From the NCBI GenBank assembly GCA_964438735.1, contig CAYTLW010000015.1:30885-94884 (forward strand): a stretch of 64,000 nucleotides of DNA, in the 5' to 3' direction. The notes under the pieces were generated by a model. That model was not told the origin of the DNA and did not search any database. It was given only the letters and a program-made list of their open reading frames with translations. This document shows positions 37,036 through 45,424 of the stretch, one piece after another. The position numbers and the translations under genes were made by a program. Within the stretch, counting starts at the first letter, position 1. Each line of letters opens with the position of its first letter. The stretch is from CAYTLW01 sp964438735 (GTDB lineage: Bacteria > Myxococcota_A > UBA9042).

Positions 37036-38817
37036 TCAGGTACCCTCGTACATGCGCTCGACGGCGCCGGAGTAGCGGTCGGCCACCACGTTGCGTTTGA
37101 CCTTCAGCGTAGGCGTCAACTCGCCGGCTTCGACCGAGAGGGGTTCCACCAGGACCGTGAAGCGCCGGATATGCTCCACGCGGGCGAAACGGCCGTTCAC
37201 CTGCTCGACCATCGCGCCGATCTCGCTGCGCACGTTGGCGGCCGCGCCCAGGTCGGCCAGCGGCACGCCCAGCTCATGTGACTTGCTCTGCGCCACATCC
37301 GGATCCAGCCAGATGAGCGCGCTGAGGAACTTGCGCCGATCGCCGATCACCACCGCCTCGGCGATCATCGGACGCTGTTTGAGGGCGTTCTCGATGTTCT
37401 TCGGCGCGATGTTCTTGCCGCCGGCGGTGATGATGATCTCCTTCTTGCGGCCGGTGATATGCAGGAATCCCTGCTCATCGATGCGTCCCAGGTCTCCCGA
37501 GTGCAGCCAGCCGTCGATCAGGGTCTCTTCTGTGGCTTTGGGCTCACGGAAGTAGCCCAGGAAGACGTTGGGACCGCGGACCAGGATCTCGCCGTCGTCG
37601 GCGATGCGCACATCGACGCCGGGAACTGGCGGCCCGACCGTGCCGTAGCGCGTGGCGCCGGGGCGATTGAAGCTGGTCGGCCCCGTGTCCTCGCTCTGCC
37701 CGTAGACCTCCAGGATCACGATGTCCAGGCCGCTGAAGAACTGGAGGATCTCCGCCGCGATGGGCGCCGCCCCGCTGACGGCATAGCGCAGGCGCCCCAA
37801 CCCCAGCGCCTCCTTGACGCGGCTGTAGACCAGCTTATCCGCCAGCCGATACTGCAATTGCAGCATCCCGGGCACGGGCTCGTCGGCATTGAGCAGGGCG
37901 TTGTAGCGTCGCCCCACCCTGCTGGCCCAGGCAAAGAGCCCCTTCTTGGCCGGTGAAGCGCCGTCCAGCTTGCCCTGGATGCCGGCGTGGAACTTCTCCC
38001 AGATGCGCGGCACGGCGAACAACATGGTGGGTTCGACTTCGGCCAGGTTCTCCTTCACCGCTTCCAGCGATTCGGCGTAGTAGACCATGTAGCCGTAGGT
38101 GACCGAGCCATGCAGCGTGAAGATCTGCTCGGCGATGTGCGACAGCGGCAGGTAGGACAAGGTGCAGTCGTACTCATCGAGCCGCACCAGGTCGCCGGCG
38201 AGGCTGGCGGTCCAGGTCAGGTTGTGGTGGCTGAGCATCACGCCTTTGGGCGGCCCCGTGGTGCCGGAGGTATAGATCAGCGCGGCCAGGTCATCGGGCT
38301 CGATGGCTGCGATTCGCTCGTGCACCCGGGCCACATCGATGGTCTCTGCGAGGGCCTCGAAATCCGACCAGGACAGCACCCGCTGATCATCCACCGATGG
38401 CGCGTCGGCCATCATGACCACCCGCTCCAGCTGCGGCAGGTCGGCGGCGCAGGAGGCCACCTTCTGCCACTGGTCCACATCTTCCACCAAGACCACACGG
38501 GCACCGGCGTGGCCGATGATGTAGCCCACCTCTTCGGCGGAGCTGGTCGTGTAGATGCCGGCCGCGGCGCCGCCGATGGCCATGGACGCCAGGTCGAAGA
38601 TGGCCCACTCAGGGCGGTTGAATCCGAGAATGCAGACCGTGTCGCCGGCCTCCATGCCGAGCGCCAGCAATGCGCGCGCCGCGGTGCAGACCTGGTCGGA
38701 GTAGGCGCCGTACGTGACGGGACACCATCGCCCGTCGCGTTTGTAGAAATAGGCAGGGTGATGGGGGCGGCGGCCAGCCTGCGCCAGCAGGCGGCCAACG
38801 ATCGTATCGGCGGGCAT
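37036..38817 (-). CDS. Long-chain fatty acid-CoA ligase (AMP-forming)
   Basis: A 593-residue adenylate-forming enzyme that activates fatty acids to acyl-CoA via acyl-AMP. The P-loop-like A3 motif YTSGTTGPPKGVMLSH is intact. Other signatures are VYGQSEDTG (A5), GEILVRGPNVFLGY, DGWLHSGDLGRIDEQGFLHI (A7/A8) and GGKNIAPKNIE with the catalytic-loop Lys. It resembles FadD15-type cytosolic ligases. GGAGGGGG precedes the ATG; a start five codons upstream lacks such a site. It converges on the NHL lipoprotein gene with a 12-base gap. Downstream use in beta-oxidation or lipid synthesis cannot be decided from this window. Confidence 0.94.
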   Translation of the reverse strand: MPADTIVGRLLAQAGRRPHHPAYFYKRDGRWCPVTYGAYSDQVCTAARALLALGMEAGDTVCILGFNRPEWAIFDLASMAIGGAAAGIYTTSSAEEVGYIIGHAGARVVLVEDVDQWQKVASCAADLPQLERVVMMADAPSVDDQRVLSWSDFEALAETIDVARVHERIAAIEPDDLAALIYTSGTTGPPKGVMLSHHNLTWTASLAGDLVRLDEYDCTLSYLPLSHIAEQIFTLHGSVTYGYMVYYAESLEAVKENLAEVEPTMLFAVPRIWEKFHAGIQGKLDGASPAKKGLFAWASRVGRRYNALLNADEPVPGMLQLQYRLADKLVYSRVKEALGLGRLRYAVSGAAPIAAEILQFFSGLDIVILEVYGQSEDTGPTSFNRPGATRYGTVGPPVPGVDVRIADDGEILVRGPNVFLGYFREPKATEETLIDGWLHSGDLGRIDEQGFLHITGRKKEIIITAGGKNIAPKNIENALKQRPMIAEAVVIGDRRKFLSALIWLDPDVAQSKSHELGVPLADLGAAANVRSEIGAMVEQVNGRFARVEHIRRFTVLVEPLSVEAGELTPTLKVKRNVVADRYSGAVERMYEGT

Positions 38818-38850
38818 GTCCCCTCCGCGCAACTTCGAGTCCGGCTCGGT

Positions 38851-39357
38851 TCAGGCGCCGCTTTCGGCGACGCCTACCATGCGCTCGGCGTTGACGAGAA
38901 TCTCCGGGCATTGGCGCAACACCGCCTGGCGTCCGCCTGACTCACGCATCCGCAGTGTCGCCCCAGTCAGGCTGACGAATCCACGCTGGCGCGTGAAGTA
39001 GTCGGATACGCGCAGGTTCTGGGGCACCATGGCGATGCCTGTGATCACCGATGAGCCCACCAGGACCACCACCTCCTGCGGCGAGGCGCGCACAAACGTG
39101 CCTGAAATCTCGCGCATTTCTTCGCCGTGCTCGAGGAGGATCAGCTGCACCGATTGGCACCTGAGAGCGAAGTGGGGCAGGTTGAAGTCCTGACCGGGCA
39201 ACCACACGTCCGCCATGGACAGCATCGTCGGCGCTTGTGCCAGCGTGTCTGCCAGGCTGCGCTTGGGCGGGGCCGACATGGCGCCGGTCAGCCACCCCGC
39301 GTCGGTCAAGACGCGCACGGTCACGTTTCGTTGCTGGGGTCGATAGCCGTTGCTCAC
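38851..39357 (-). CDS. Conserved-looking protein of unknown function
   Basis: A 168-residue soluble protein I do not recognise. The middle (about 45-145) is beta-rich with FALRCQSVQLILLEHGEE and VVVLVGSSVITGIAMVP, which could be a small barrel or PilZ-like fold, but no PilZ RxxxR or D/NxSxxG motif is clear. The GTG start at 39357 overlaps the TGA of the upstream HAD gene as GTGA, so translational coupling decides the start. The longer open frame upstream is antisense-like and unlikely to be coding. It lies 33 bases upstream of the acyl-CoA ligase and may be in the same transcript. Confidence 0.72.
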   Translation of the reverse strand: MSNGYRPQQRNVTVRVLTDAGWLTGAMSAPPKRSLADTLAQAPTMLSMADVWLPGQDFNLPHFALRCQSVQLILLEHGEEMREISGTFVRASPQEVVVLVGSSVITGIAMVPQNLRVSDYFTRQRGFVSLTGATLRMRESGGRQAVLRQCPEILVNAERMVGVAESGA

Positions 39358-39968
39358 ACCGCCGCTCCCTCGCCCGGAATCATCCCGAGCGCTTGCAGCC
39401 TCACACGTAGTGCGTCTGTGTTGTCGAATCGAATCGCCGTCATGCCCAACGTCGCCGCGGCCTTGCAATTCTCGCCGCGGTCGTCGACGAAGACGCAATC
39501 TGCTGGCGCCACGCCCAGCTCCCTGGCGGCGTGAAGGTACGCTTCCGGCTCCGGTTTACGCAGCCCGGTGCGACAGGACACGAATGTCCAGGGCAGACGT
39601 TCGCCAAGTGCGAGCGTTTCGTCGATCAGCCGGTACCAGGACGGATAGTTGGACAGGGCGTGCATTCGAACGCCGGCCGCGAGGGCGTCGTCCAACAACT
39701 CGCTCATGCCGTCGACGTATCGGTACCCCTGGCGCATCCACTGGCGCAGGCCGGGTCCGTCTACCCGCCGACCGTCACGGAACATGCGCCGCAGAAAGGT
39801 CGCCTCGTCGATCTCGTCGCGCTCGAATGCCACCCAGGCCCCGGGCGTGACCGCCTCCAGCAGCTCGTCGAAGGTCAGCTCAAACAGGCGCTCAGCGCCG
39901 CGGAAGAAAGGATCCACGACCACCGTATCCATCACGTCAAGGAGCAGTACGCTACCCATTGTCGACAT
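39354..39968 (-). CDS. HAD-like protein with DVMDT motif I
   Basis: A 204-residue HAD-superfamily protein with an alpha-helical cap. Motif I reads LLLDVMDTVVVDPF, where the expected DxDx[T/V] has Met in place of the second Asp (the general acid/base) and Asp at the next position. Motif II is ALSNYPSW, motif III is RKPEPEAY and motif IV is FVDDRGENC, all well kept. A similar DVMDT...DPF start occurs, as I recall, in a group of plant and cyanobacterial HAD proteins of unclear activity. The ATG at 39968 has AGAGGCGG upstream; a second ATG lies three codons later. It is coupled by GTGA to the unknown gene downstream. Confidence 0.85.
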   Translation of the reverse strand: MSTMGSVLLLDVMDTVVVDPFFRGAERLFELTFDELLEAVTPGAWVAFERDEIDEATFLRRMFRDGRRVDGPGLRQWMRQGYRYVDGMSELLDDALAAGVRMHALSNYPSWYRLIDETLALGERLPWTFVSCRTGLRKPEPEAYLHAARELGVAPADCVFVDDRGENCKAAATLGMTAIRFDNTDALRVRLQALGMIPGEGAAV

Positions 39969-40005
39969 CCGCCTCTGCAATCGCAGGGGTTGTCGCCGTT
40001 CTTAC

Positions 40006-41082
40006 CTAAAAGTGCAAGGTCTGCCAGCGACCGCGATCGGCGGGGCCACGACATGCTTGCAGGCGGCGACGTGAGGGCTCGAAAAGCACCACGGAATTTG
40101 TGGCCGTGCCCTGATCATCCTCAGGGTATCGATTGATGCTGTCGACCCCATCCTGGCGGTCGTGGAACAGGGCCTGCAGTTGGTCCACCGTACGCCGTCG
40201 GGACTGCAGCCAGCTCTCGATCCGGCTCAGCCGGGCGCGGCTGCTATCGCTGGCCGGCTCACCTTCCAGCGCGCTGTGCTTGGGCACCAGGCAGTGGTTG
40301 GTACGGCCGATGGCGCCCTCTTCGGAGGTCCGGCGAACGAAGGAGGCAGGGGTGGCCTCCCATTCGACGAAGCGTTTGGCGTCCGCGATCCAATATACGT
40401 GTGCGCCCGCGCGCGGCGCCGTCTCGATCACCGCGGCCGCCGCTTCGAACGTGGACTGGTTCAGCGCCCGGTGGAGCACGTTCAGGTAGCCGACCCCCAC
40501 CCCTGCGCCGCGGGTCTTGACGTTGGTCGTGCCGACACACAACCCCAGCTCGTTCATGCCGATCAGCGAGGGCGCACCCGTCACCGTGACGCTCCAGGTT
40601 CGTGGCCCCTGCTCCGGCTGGCGTTGGATGGCGACCACGTAGTCCAGGTCCTCCGGATTGAGGTCCCAGGTCTGCCCGATCAGGACCTCGCCATCGTCGG
40701 TCCACTCGCCCGGCAGCAGCACCGCGCTGCAGCCCTCCGGATCGGCCGGGTGCTTGCCCGGATCGCCCAACAGGACCACGTCTCGGATGTCTGTCATGTT
40801 TCCGGCGGTAAACAGGGTCGCCGAATCCACGCCCGCTGCCCGCGCCATGGCGTCGTGCTCGGCAGCCGCCGCTGGATCCCACGATTGGAAGACGCGGTAG
40901 CAGGCTCGACCCGTCGCCAGCAGGTCATCGACGTCCCCGCCACCGATGTCCGCCATGTAGGTCGCCGCGGCGGCCAGGCGCATGGGAATGAAGCGCTGAA
41001 TCTCGGCGGTGAGCGCCTCGCCCTGGGCGCGGCCCATAGCTTCCGGCGTGCCGCTGACCACAACGATGGGCAGGTCGAACAT
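40006..41082 (-). CDS. C45-type autoproteolytic acyltransferase/hydrolase
   Basis: A 358-residue Ntn-hydrolase-like protein of the C45 family (acyl-CoA:6-aminopenicillanate acyltransferase type). Family members cut themselves before a Cys that becomes the N-terminal nucleophile. Here the Gly-Cys bond in EGCSAVLLPGEW (Cys118) fits, followed by LIGQTWD as in the family. LGLCVGTTNV and the later RTNHC segment are also typical. No signal peptide is seen, so it is probably cytosolic and may act on N-acyl amino acids or similar amides. GGAG lies six bases before the chosen ATG. A GTG at 41118 would add 12 residues without a ribosome site. TatD diverges upstream. Confidence 0.87.
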   Translation of the reverse strand: MFDLPIVVVSGTPEAMGRAQGEALTAEIQRFIPMRLAAAATYMADIGGGDVDDLLATGRACYRVFQSWDPAAAAEHDAMARAAGVDSATLFTAGNMTDIRDVVLLGDPGKHPADPEGCSAVLLPGEWTDDGEVLIGQTWDLNPEDLDYVVAIQRQPEQGPRTWSVTVTGAPSLIGMNELGLCVGTTNVKTRGAGVGVGYLNVLHRALNQSTFEAAAAVIETAPRAGAHVYWIADAKRFVEWEATPASFVRRTSEEGAIGRTNHCLVPKHSALEGEPASDSSRARLSRIESWLQSRRRTVDQLQALFHDRQDGVDSINRYPEDDQGTATNSVVLFEPSRRRLQACRGPADRGRWQTLHF

Positions 41083-41205
41083 GAACGGCTCCAAGGCACA
41101 CCCGGCAGACAGGGACACCGGGACGCGTCATACTGCCAGCGCGGCGCCCATCCGCACAGGGGGCCGCTGCGACGGCGACCGACGGCCGGCCAGGGAGAGC
41201 GCAGC

Positions 41206-42021
41206 GTGAGCGAGCCATCGGTGATCGGCTATGTCGATGCCCACACCCACCTGGTCCACCCGCGATTCGCCGGCGACGAGGACGACGTCGCTGTGCGAGC
41301 CCGAGACGCTGGGGTGGAATACGCCATCGTCAACGGTCTCGAGCCGAAGTCGAATCGAGGCGTGCTGGCCCTCTGCGAGCGTCACGAACATCTGCTGCCC
41401 GCCGTCGGCTTGTACCCGGTCGACGCCATCTGCAATCACATCGACCCGGACACCTGGACACATGACTGGCCGCCACCAGAGCGCTTCGACGTGGACGCCG
41501 AACTCCGCTTCATCGACAGCGTCGCCGACGATGTGGTCGCCATCGGAGAGTGCGGCCTTGACCAGCACTGGGTGCGCGATCAGGCGGCAGAGCAGGAGCG
41601 CGTCTTGCGGGCGTTGATCGAGATCGCCAAGGCGCATGACAAGCCGCTGATCCTGCACAGCCGGCGGGCCGAGGCGCGCACCTTCGAGATCCTGCAGGAG
41701 ATGGGCGTAGAGCGGGCCGACTTTCACTGCTACGGCGGCAAGCTCAAGCTGGCCCGCCGCATCGCCGCGGCCGGTTACCTGCTCTCGATTCCGGTGATCG
41801 TCGAGCGGGCGGAGTCTTTTCAGCGCATCGTGCAGGAGCTGCCCTTGCAGAGCCTGCTCACAGAGACCGACGCCCCCTACCTGGGGCCCGTGCCCGGCGA
41901 GCGCAATGAGCCCGCCAACATCCCCCGCGCGGTCGCCGCCATGGCGCAGCTCAAGGAGATCGATGAGCCCGAGATGAAGGCGATAATCCGCGACAACTTC
42001 AAGCGGCTGTTCAGGATCTAG
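41206..42021 (+). CDS. tatD: TatD-family metal-dependent hydrolase
   Basis: A 271-residue TIM-barrel metallohydrolase of the TatD DNase family. Metal-binding and active-site motifs are in order: DAHTHL near the N-terminus, GECGLD, LHSRRA, FHCYGG (family usually HCFSG) and TETDAPYLGP. E. coli TatD is a 3'-5' exonuclease and hydrolase linked to DNA repair; homologues also process other phosphoesters. The start is GTG with GGGAGAG seven bases upstream; the much longer open frame before it overlaps the divergent C45 gene and is not coding. It is followed after two bases by the ROK-like gene. Confidence 0.92.
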   Translation: MSEPSVIGYVDAHTHLVHPRFAGDEDDVAVRARDAGVEYAIVNGLEPKSNRGVLALCERHEHLLPAVGLYPVDAICNHIDPDTWTHDWPPPERFDVDAELRFIDSVADDVVAIGECGLDQHWVRDQAAEQERVLRALIEIAKAHDKPLILHSRRAEARTFEILQEMGVERADFHCYGGKLKLARRIAAAGYLLSIPVIVERAESFQRIVQELPLQSLLTETDAPYLGPVPGERNEPANIPRAVAAMAQLKEIDEPEMKAIIRDNFKRLFRI

Positions 42022-42023
42022 GC

Positions 42024-42926
42024 ATGGGCAACCTCGAGGCGTGGCGGCGCTCCGCCCTGATCATCGAGGCGCAGGCGCCCGTGGCCCGCCTGTCTGTGGT
42101 CGACCCCAGCACTGGACTGCTCGACCGCGGCTTCGCTTTCATCGGCGTCGATGAAGGCGCCCTGTCGTCGTCCGTAGACGCCCTGTTGGAGCGGGCTGCT
42201 GCGCCGCCGGCTCGAAGTCTGGTCGTGCACGACGGCGCGCTGTCCGGGGCCATGGGGGCGGCGCTCGACGCGCTGCAGGGTCGACTCGACGGCCCGAGCG
42301 GCGGCATCCCGCAACGTCTCGACGCCCGGCTCTGCGCCGTCTGGGGTGAAGCCAGTCACGGTTCGGGGGCCGATGGCGGGGACCAGCTGCATGTCGGTCT
42401 GGGCAGCGCCATCTCGGGCATCGTTTTGAACGGCAGCCCGTACCTGGGAGCGGATGGGCACGGCGGCAGAACCGGCTGCTGGCAGGTCGACCCCAGGGGA
42501 CCGCCCTGCGAGTGCGGCGGGCGTGGCTGCCTGGCGGCTTATACCAGCCTCGCCGGATTGCGCCGCGCCGGCATGGCGTTGGGTCTGGCAGGTGCGCGGC
42601 CGGCTCGCCCCGGCCATGACCCCGGGATGCTGGCCGACCTGGTCGAACGCGCCTCCGGCGGCTGCCCGTTGGCAGGACGCGTGCTGGCCCGCGCCGGTCG
42701 CGCGCTTGGCATCGCGGTGGGCGGCTTGTTGAATACCTTGGATGTGGTCGACGTGATCGTGCACTGCCCGGTGGCGGCGGTCTGGCCCCTTGTGCGGCCG
42801 GCTGCCATGAGCGCTCTGCAGCGGCATAGCTTCGCCGCGGTGCGGGCCGATGTGCGCTGGCGATTGGCTGAGTTGGGGTCGGAGGCGGTGCCGCTGGGTG
42901 CTGTTGGTTGGCCGGTCAGGGTGTGA
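42024..42926 (+). CDS. Degenerate ROK-family protein
   Basis: A 300-residue protein with the ROK (sugar kinase/regulator) fold but altered sites. The zinc loop CECGGRGCLAAYTS is clear, but the His ligand of the usual GEIGH motif is replaced by Cys (GGRTGCW), giving a possible four-Cys zinc site. The N-terminal phosphate-binding DxGGT motif is absent, and the GTGIGGG loop reads GSAISGI. The catalytic Asp may survive in RLDARLCA. Kinase activity is doubtful. No winged-helix DNA-binding domain precedes it, so it is not a typical NagC-like repressor. It starts two bases after tatD, so co-translation is likely. Confidence 0.75.
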   Translation: MGNLEAWRRSALIIEAQAPVARLSVVDPSTGLLDRGFAFIGVDEGALSSSVDALLERAAAPPARSLVVHDGALSGAMGAALDALQGRLDGPSGGIPQRLDARLCAVWGEASHGSGADGGDQLHVGLGSAISGIVLNGSPYLGADGHGGRTGCWQVDPRGPPCECGGRGCLAAYTSLAGLRRAGMALGLAGARPARPGHDPGMLADLVERASGGCPLAGRVLARAGRALGIAVGGLLNTLDVVDVIVHCPVAAVWPLVRPAAMSALQRHSFAAVRADVRWRLAELGSEAVPLGAVGWPVRV

Positions 42927-42948
42927 AGCGGGGCGTGGGTGATGGGTT

Positions 42949-42978
42949 CGGGTGCGCGTTCGGGTGCGGGCGCGGGTG
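42949..42978. repeat. CGGGTG-type hexamer array
   Basis: Five successive hexamers (CGGGTG, CGCGTT, CGGGTG, CGGGCG, CGGGTG) lie just after the ROK-like gene, between convergent genes. Similar G-rich hexamer tracts recur near 14970-14990 and 48630-48660. Confidence 0.55.
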
Positions 42979-42985
42979 CGGCAGG

Positions 42986-43876
42986 CTAGGAGAGCGCGGC
43001 GCGGGCGTTGCGTTCGACCCCGGCAGCGTAGCCACCGCCGAAGAGCACCACGTGCACGAGCAGCGGCCAGAGCTGGTAGAGGGCCTGGCGGGCCTCGAAA
43101 CCGGGCCGGCGTGGCAGGATGTTGTGGTAGGCGCCCCAGACGTCGCTGTCGAAGCCTCCGAACAGGGCCATCATGGCCAGGTCCACATCGGGATCACCGG
43201 CGTATACAGCCGGATCGATCAGCAGGGGGCCATGCTCGGCCCAGAGCACGTTGCCGCCCCATAGATCGCCGTGCAGTGGCGCCATGGCTGGCACTTCTGC
43301 CAGTAGCGAAGGGCATCGATCGCAGACTTCGTCGAGGAGCCGCCGACAGCCATCGCTCAACTGCCTTCCGGCCATGCGGGTCATGGGCACAAGCCGGCGC
43401 TCGACCCAGAATTCCGCCCAGCGCTCTGCCACCGAGATCCCCGACGCGCCGGCAGCAGGCTCGTTGGATTGGGGCAATGGGCCGATGAAGCAGGGCCGGG
43501 TCCAACCGGGTTCTGACACCCGCTGGCTGTGCAGGCGGGCCAGCGCAGTGCCGAGCGTGGCTCCCTGACCGCGACCTGTGGGATCGTGCCAGCGCAAGGC
43601 CAGCCAGCCCCGCCTGTCGCCGTCGCGATCGGCCCAGCCCAACACCTCGGGGGTGGGCGCCCCATGGCCGGCCAGCCACGAGAGTCCGGCCGCTTCGGCG
43701 GCGAAGAGGCCCGGCGCGGTATCCGCGCTGCTCTTGACGAAGAGGGTGTCGCCGCCGGTCAACTGGACCTGCCAGGCCTGGTGGATGTCGCCACCGCGAA
43801 CCGACCGACTGCCGCGCACGCGCGCGCCGAGACGCGTCTGCAGCTGCTCGCTGACAGAGGAGGGCAGCCGACTCAT
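42986..43876 (-). CDS. Fructosamine kinase family protein
   Basis: A 296-residue small-molecule kinase of the fructosamine-3-kinase (ketosamine kinase) family, with a protein-kinase-like fold. HGDLWGGNVL (residues 202-211) is the catalytic loop. DPAVYAGDPDVDLAM (221-235) is the metal-binding region characteristic of the family. The N-terminal GGDIHQAW and FVKSS (Lys48) provide nucleotide binding. It would phosphorylate sugar-amine adducts to free glycated proteins or metabolites. The ATG lies 17 bases after the stop of the upstream lipoprotein gene, with only a weak ribosome site, so it may depend on that gene's translation. Bacterial members usually have broad specificity. Confidence 0.92.
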   Translation of the reverse strand: MSRLPSSVSEQLQTRLGARVRGSRSVRGGDIHQAWQVQLTGGDTLFVKSSADTAPGLFAAEAAGLSWLAGHGAPTPEVLGWADRDGDRRGWLALRWHDPTGRGQGATLGTALARLHSQRVSEPGWTRPCFIGPLPQSNEPAAGASGISVAERWAEFWVERRLVPMTRMAGRQLSDGCRRLLDEVCDRCPSLLAEVPAMAPLHGDLWGGNVLWAEHGPLLIDPAVYAGDPDVDLAMMALFGGFDSDVWGAYHNILPRRPGFEARQALYQLWPLLVHVVLFGGGYAAGVERNARAALS

Positions 43877-43892
43877 GACCGCGACGAAATGG

Positions 43893-44699
43893 CTACTGGC
43901 ACTTGCTCTGTGCGCAGAGCGAGACCGCCGTCTGGGCGAGCTGTGCCTTCTGGGCGCCGGCCTGGCCGTACTTGGCGACGATGGCCGTACTGCAGTCCGT
44001 AGCGCACTGCTGCCTGGTGGCGGGATTCGTACACTTGGCGCTGGCGCAGCCGAAGAATGCGGCGCACGCGGGCTCGTTGGCGCACTCCAGGACCTCCTTG
44101 TCGCAGAGATCCATGGCGCAGGCGTTCTGGCAGTTGACGTTGGCGCCGCAGGGCAGGCTGTAGTTGGACTTGATGCACTGGGACTGCAGGCAGAGCGACT
44201 GGGCGACGAACTCGGTCGTGGCGTCATCACCGTAGTTGAAGTAGCAGGTCTGGGTGCAGGTCCACGTGGCCTCGGTGGGCAGGTCGACGGGCTGATTCTG
44301 GGCGCACTTGCTCAGGCAGCCGGCGAGTTTGCCGCAGTTGATGTCCGTCTGGCAGGCGTCGATCTGGCCTTTGCACTTCTTCAGGCCGCAGTTCTGCACG
44401 CACATATTGTCGACCTGCGGGTTGCCGGTCGAGACGCATTTGTCGCTGGGCGGCGGTCCCGTGTCGACGGGGCCGGTGTCGACGGGGCCGGTATCGACGG
44501 GGCCGGTGTCGACGGGGCCCGTGTCGGCGACGGCGGCCGTGTCATTGCCCGTGGTCGTGTCAGCGTTCGTCGTGGTGTCCGCTGCGCCGGTGGTGTCGTT
44601 GTTGCTGGGTGCCGGGGTCCCGGAACCGGTCGTGGAGCCACAAGCTCCGGCCATCATCGCCACCATCGCCACGGCAGCTGCGAACGTCATACGCTTCAT
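43893..44699 (-). CDS. Cys-rich lipoprotein with DTGPV repeat linker
   Basis: A 268-residue lipoprotein (lipobox AGAC, Cys20). A Thr/Asp-rich linker contains a run of DTGPV pentapeptides. The C-terminal 180 residues carry about two dozen cysteines in CxxxC and CxxDxxCxxLxxCxxxC patterns (CQTDINCGKLAGCLSKC, ANEPACAAFFGC). This spacing is common in secreted Myxococcota proteins and implies a helical disulfide-bonded domain. No catalytic motif is visible. AGGGAG precedes the ATG; the frame upstream is unrelated. It lies just before the fructosamine kinase gene, but a functional link is not obvious. Confidence 0.85.
   Translation of the reverse strand: MKRMTFAAAVAMVAMMAGACGSTTGSGTPAPSNNDTTGAADTTTNADTTTGNDTAAVADTGPVDTGPVDTGPVDTGPVDTGPPPSDKCVSTGNPQVDNMCVQNCGLKKCKGQIDACQTDINCGKLAGCLSKCAQNQPVDLPTEATWTCTQTCYFNYGDDATTEFVAQSLCLQSQCIKSNYSLPCGANVNCQNACAMDLCDKEVLECANEPACAAFFGCASAKCTNPATRQQCATDCSTAIVAKYGQAGAQKAQLAQTAVSLCAQSKCQ
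44461..44520. repeat. Four 15-bp tandem repeats (DTGPV linker)
   Basis: Four copies of GTGTCGACGGGGCCG (plus strand), one with a single change and the last ending in C. They encode the DTGPV linker of the lipoprotein. This is a candidate variable-number repeat. Confidence 0.9.
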
Positions 44700-44829
44700 G
44701 AACACACTCCCTGGCCGCAACTCCGGCGGCAAAGCGCGCGAACGCTACACGAAGTCATCCCGCTGACGCAAGGGTCCTGTGGGTCCTGAGTTTTTGCATG
44801 GATGCCAATGGCAACGGCGGACCTTGGAT

Positions 44830-45420
44830 TCACCGCTTCTTGCCGCTGCCGCCCTCGGCGGCGCGCAGGCGGGCGGCCCACGCCTGGGCAGAGGCCGGCA
44901 TCTCCAAAGTGCCCGTATCCGGCCTGCGCCAGGGTCGGGGGGGCCAGGCGCTCAGTTCCGTTTCCAACTCGGAGGCGAAGAGGCCCAGGGCGCTGCCGCT
45001 GCAGGTCATTCGAATGCCCCACACGCCGGTGCCCGGCCGCGTCAGCCAGTCGTCGTCCCAGAAGGCCTTGAAGTCTGCCGGCAGGGCGCCACCGGCCTGC
45101 GTCGCCATGGCCACAACGCGGAAGGCGTCGCCACGATCGGAGGCCCGGCGGATATGCAGATGCAGCCCCGAGTCGAGCAGGCGCGAATGCCAGTTGGAGC
45201 GGCTGCCCGCGGCGAGGCGATCGCAGATGCCGGCCACGTCGGCCAGCTCCCAGACCACGGCTCGTGTCATCACCACGCGGCTCCTGCCGCCCCTTGCAGC
45301 CAGCGACAGGCGGGTATTCAGCCAGTTCAAATCGTAGGGATTGTCGGCGTCCTCGAACTGCCATTGTCGCGGTGAGACGGACAGCCGCGTCTGCAGGTCC
45401 GTGGCGGTCAAGCTGGCCAT
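44830..45420 (-). CDS. Uncharacterised soluble protein
   Basis: A 196-residue protein with no signal peptide and no motif I can assign. It has alternating strands (NWLNTRLSLAARGG, HIRRASDRGDAFRVVAM) and a conserved-looking WDDDWLTRPGTGVWGIRMTC stretch, then a basic C-terminal tail. The overall plan recalls small WapI/immunity-like beta proteins, but this is weak. The start is four bases beyond the stop of the upstream CinA-like gene, so it is the last gene of a run 46770 to 44830. No regulatory clue. Confidence 0.7.
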   Translation of the reverse strand: MASLTATDLQTRLSVSPRQWQFEDADNPYDLNWLNTRLSLAARGGRSRVVMTRAVVWELADVAGICDRLAAGSRSNWHSRLLDSGLHLHIRRASDRGDAFRVVAMATQAGGALPADFKAFWDDDWLTRPGTGVWGIRMTCSGSALGLFASELETELSAWPPRPWRRPDTGTLEMPASAQAWAARLRAAEGGSGKKR

Positions 45421-45424
45421 TGTC

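Noticed and set aside
44755..44795. Duplicated GGGTCCTG motif after the unknown gene at 44830
   Set aside because: A short direct repeat only; no dyad or other support for a site.
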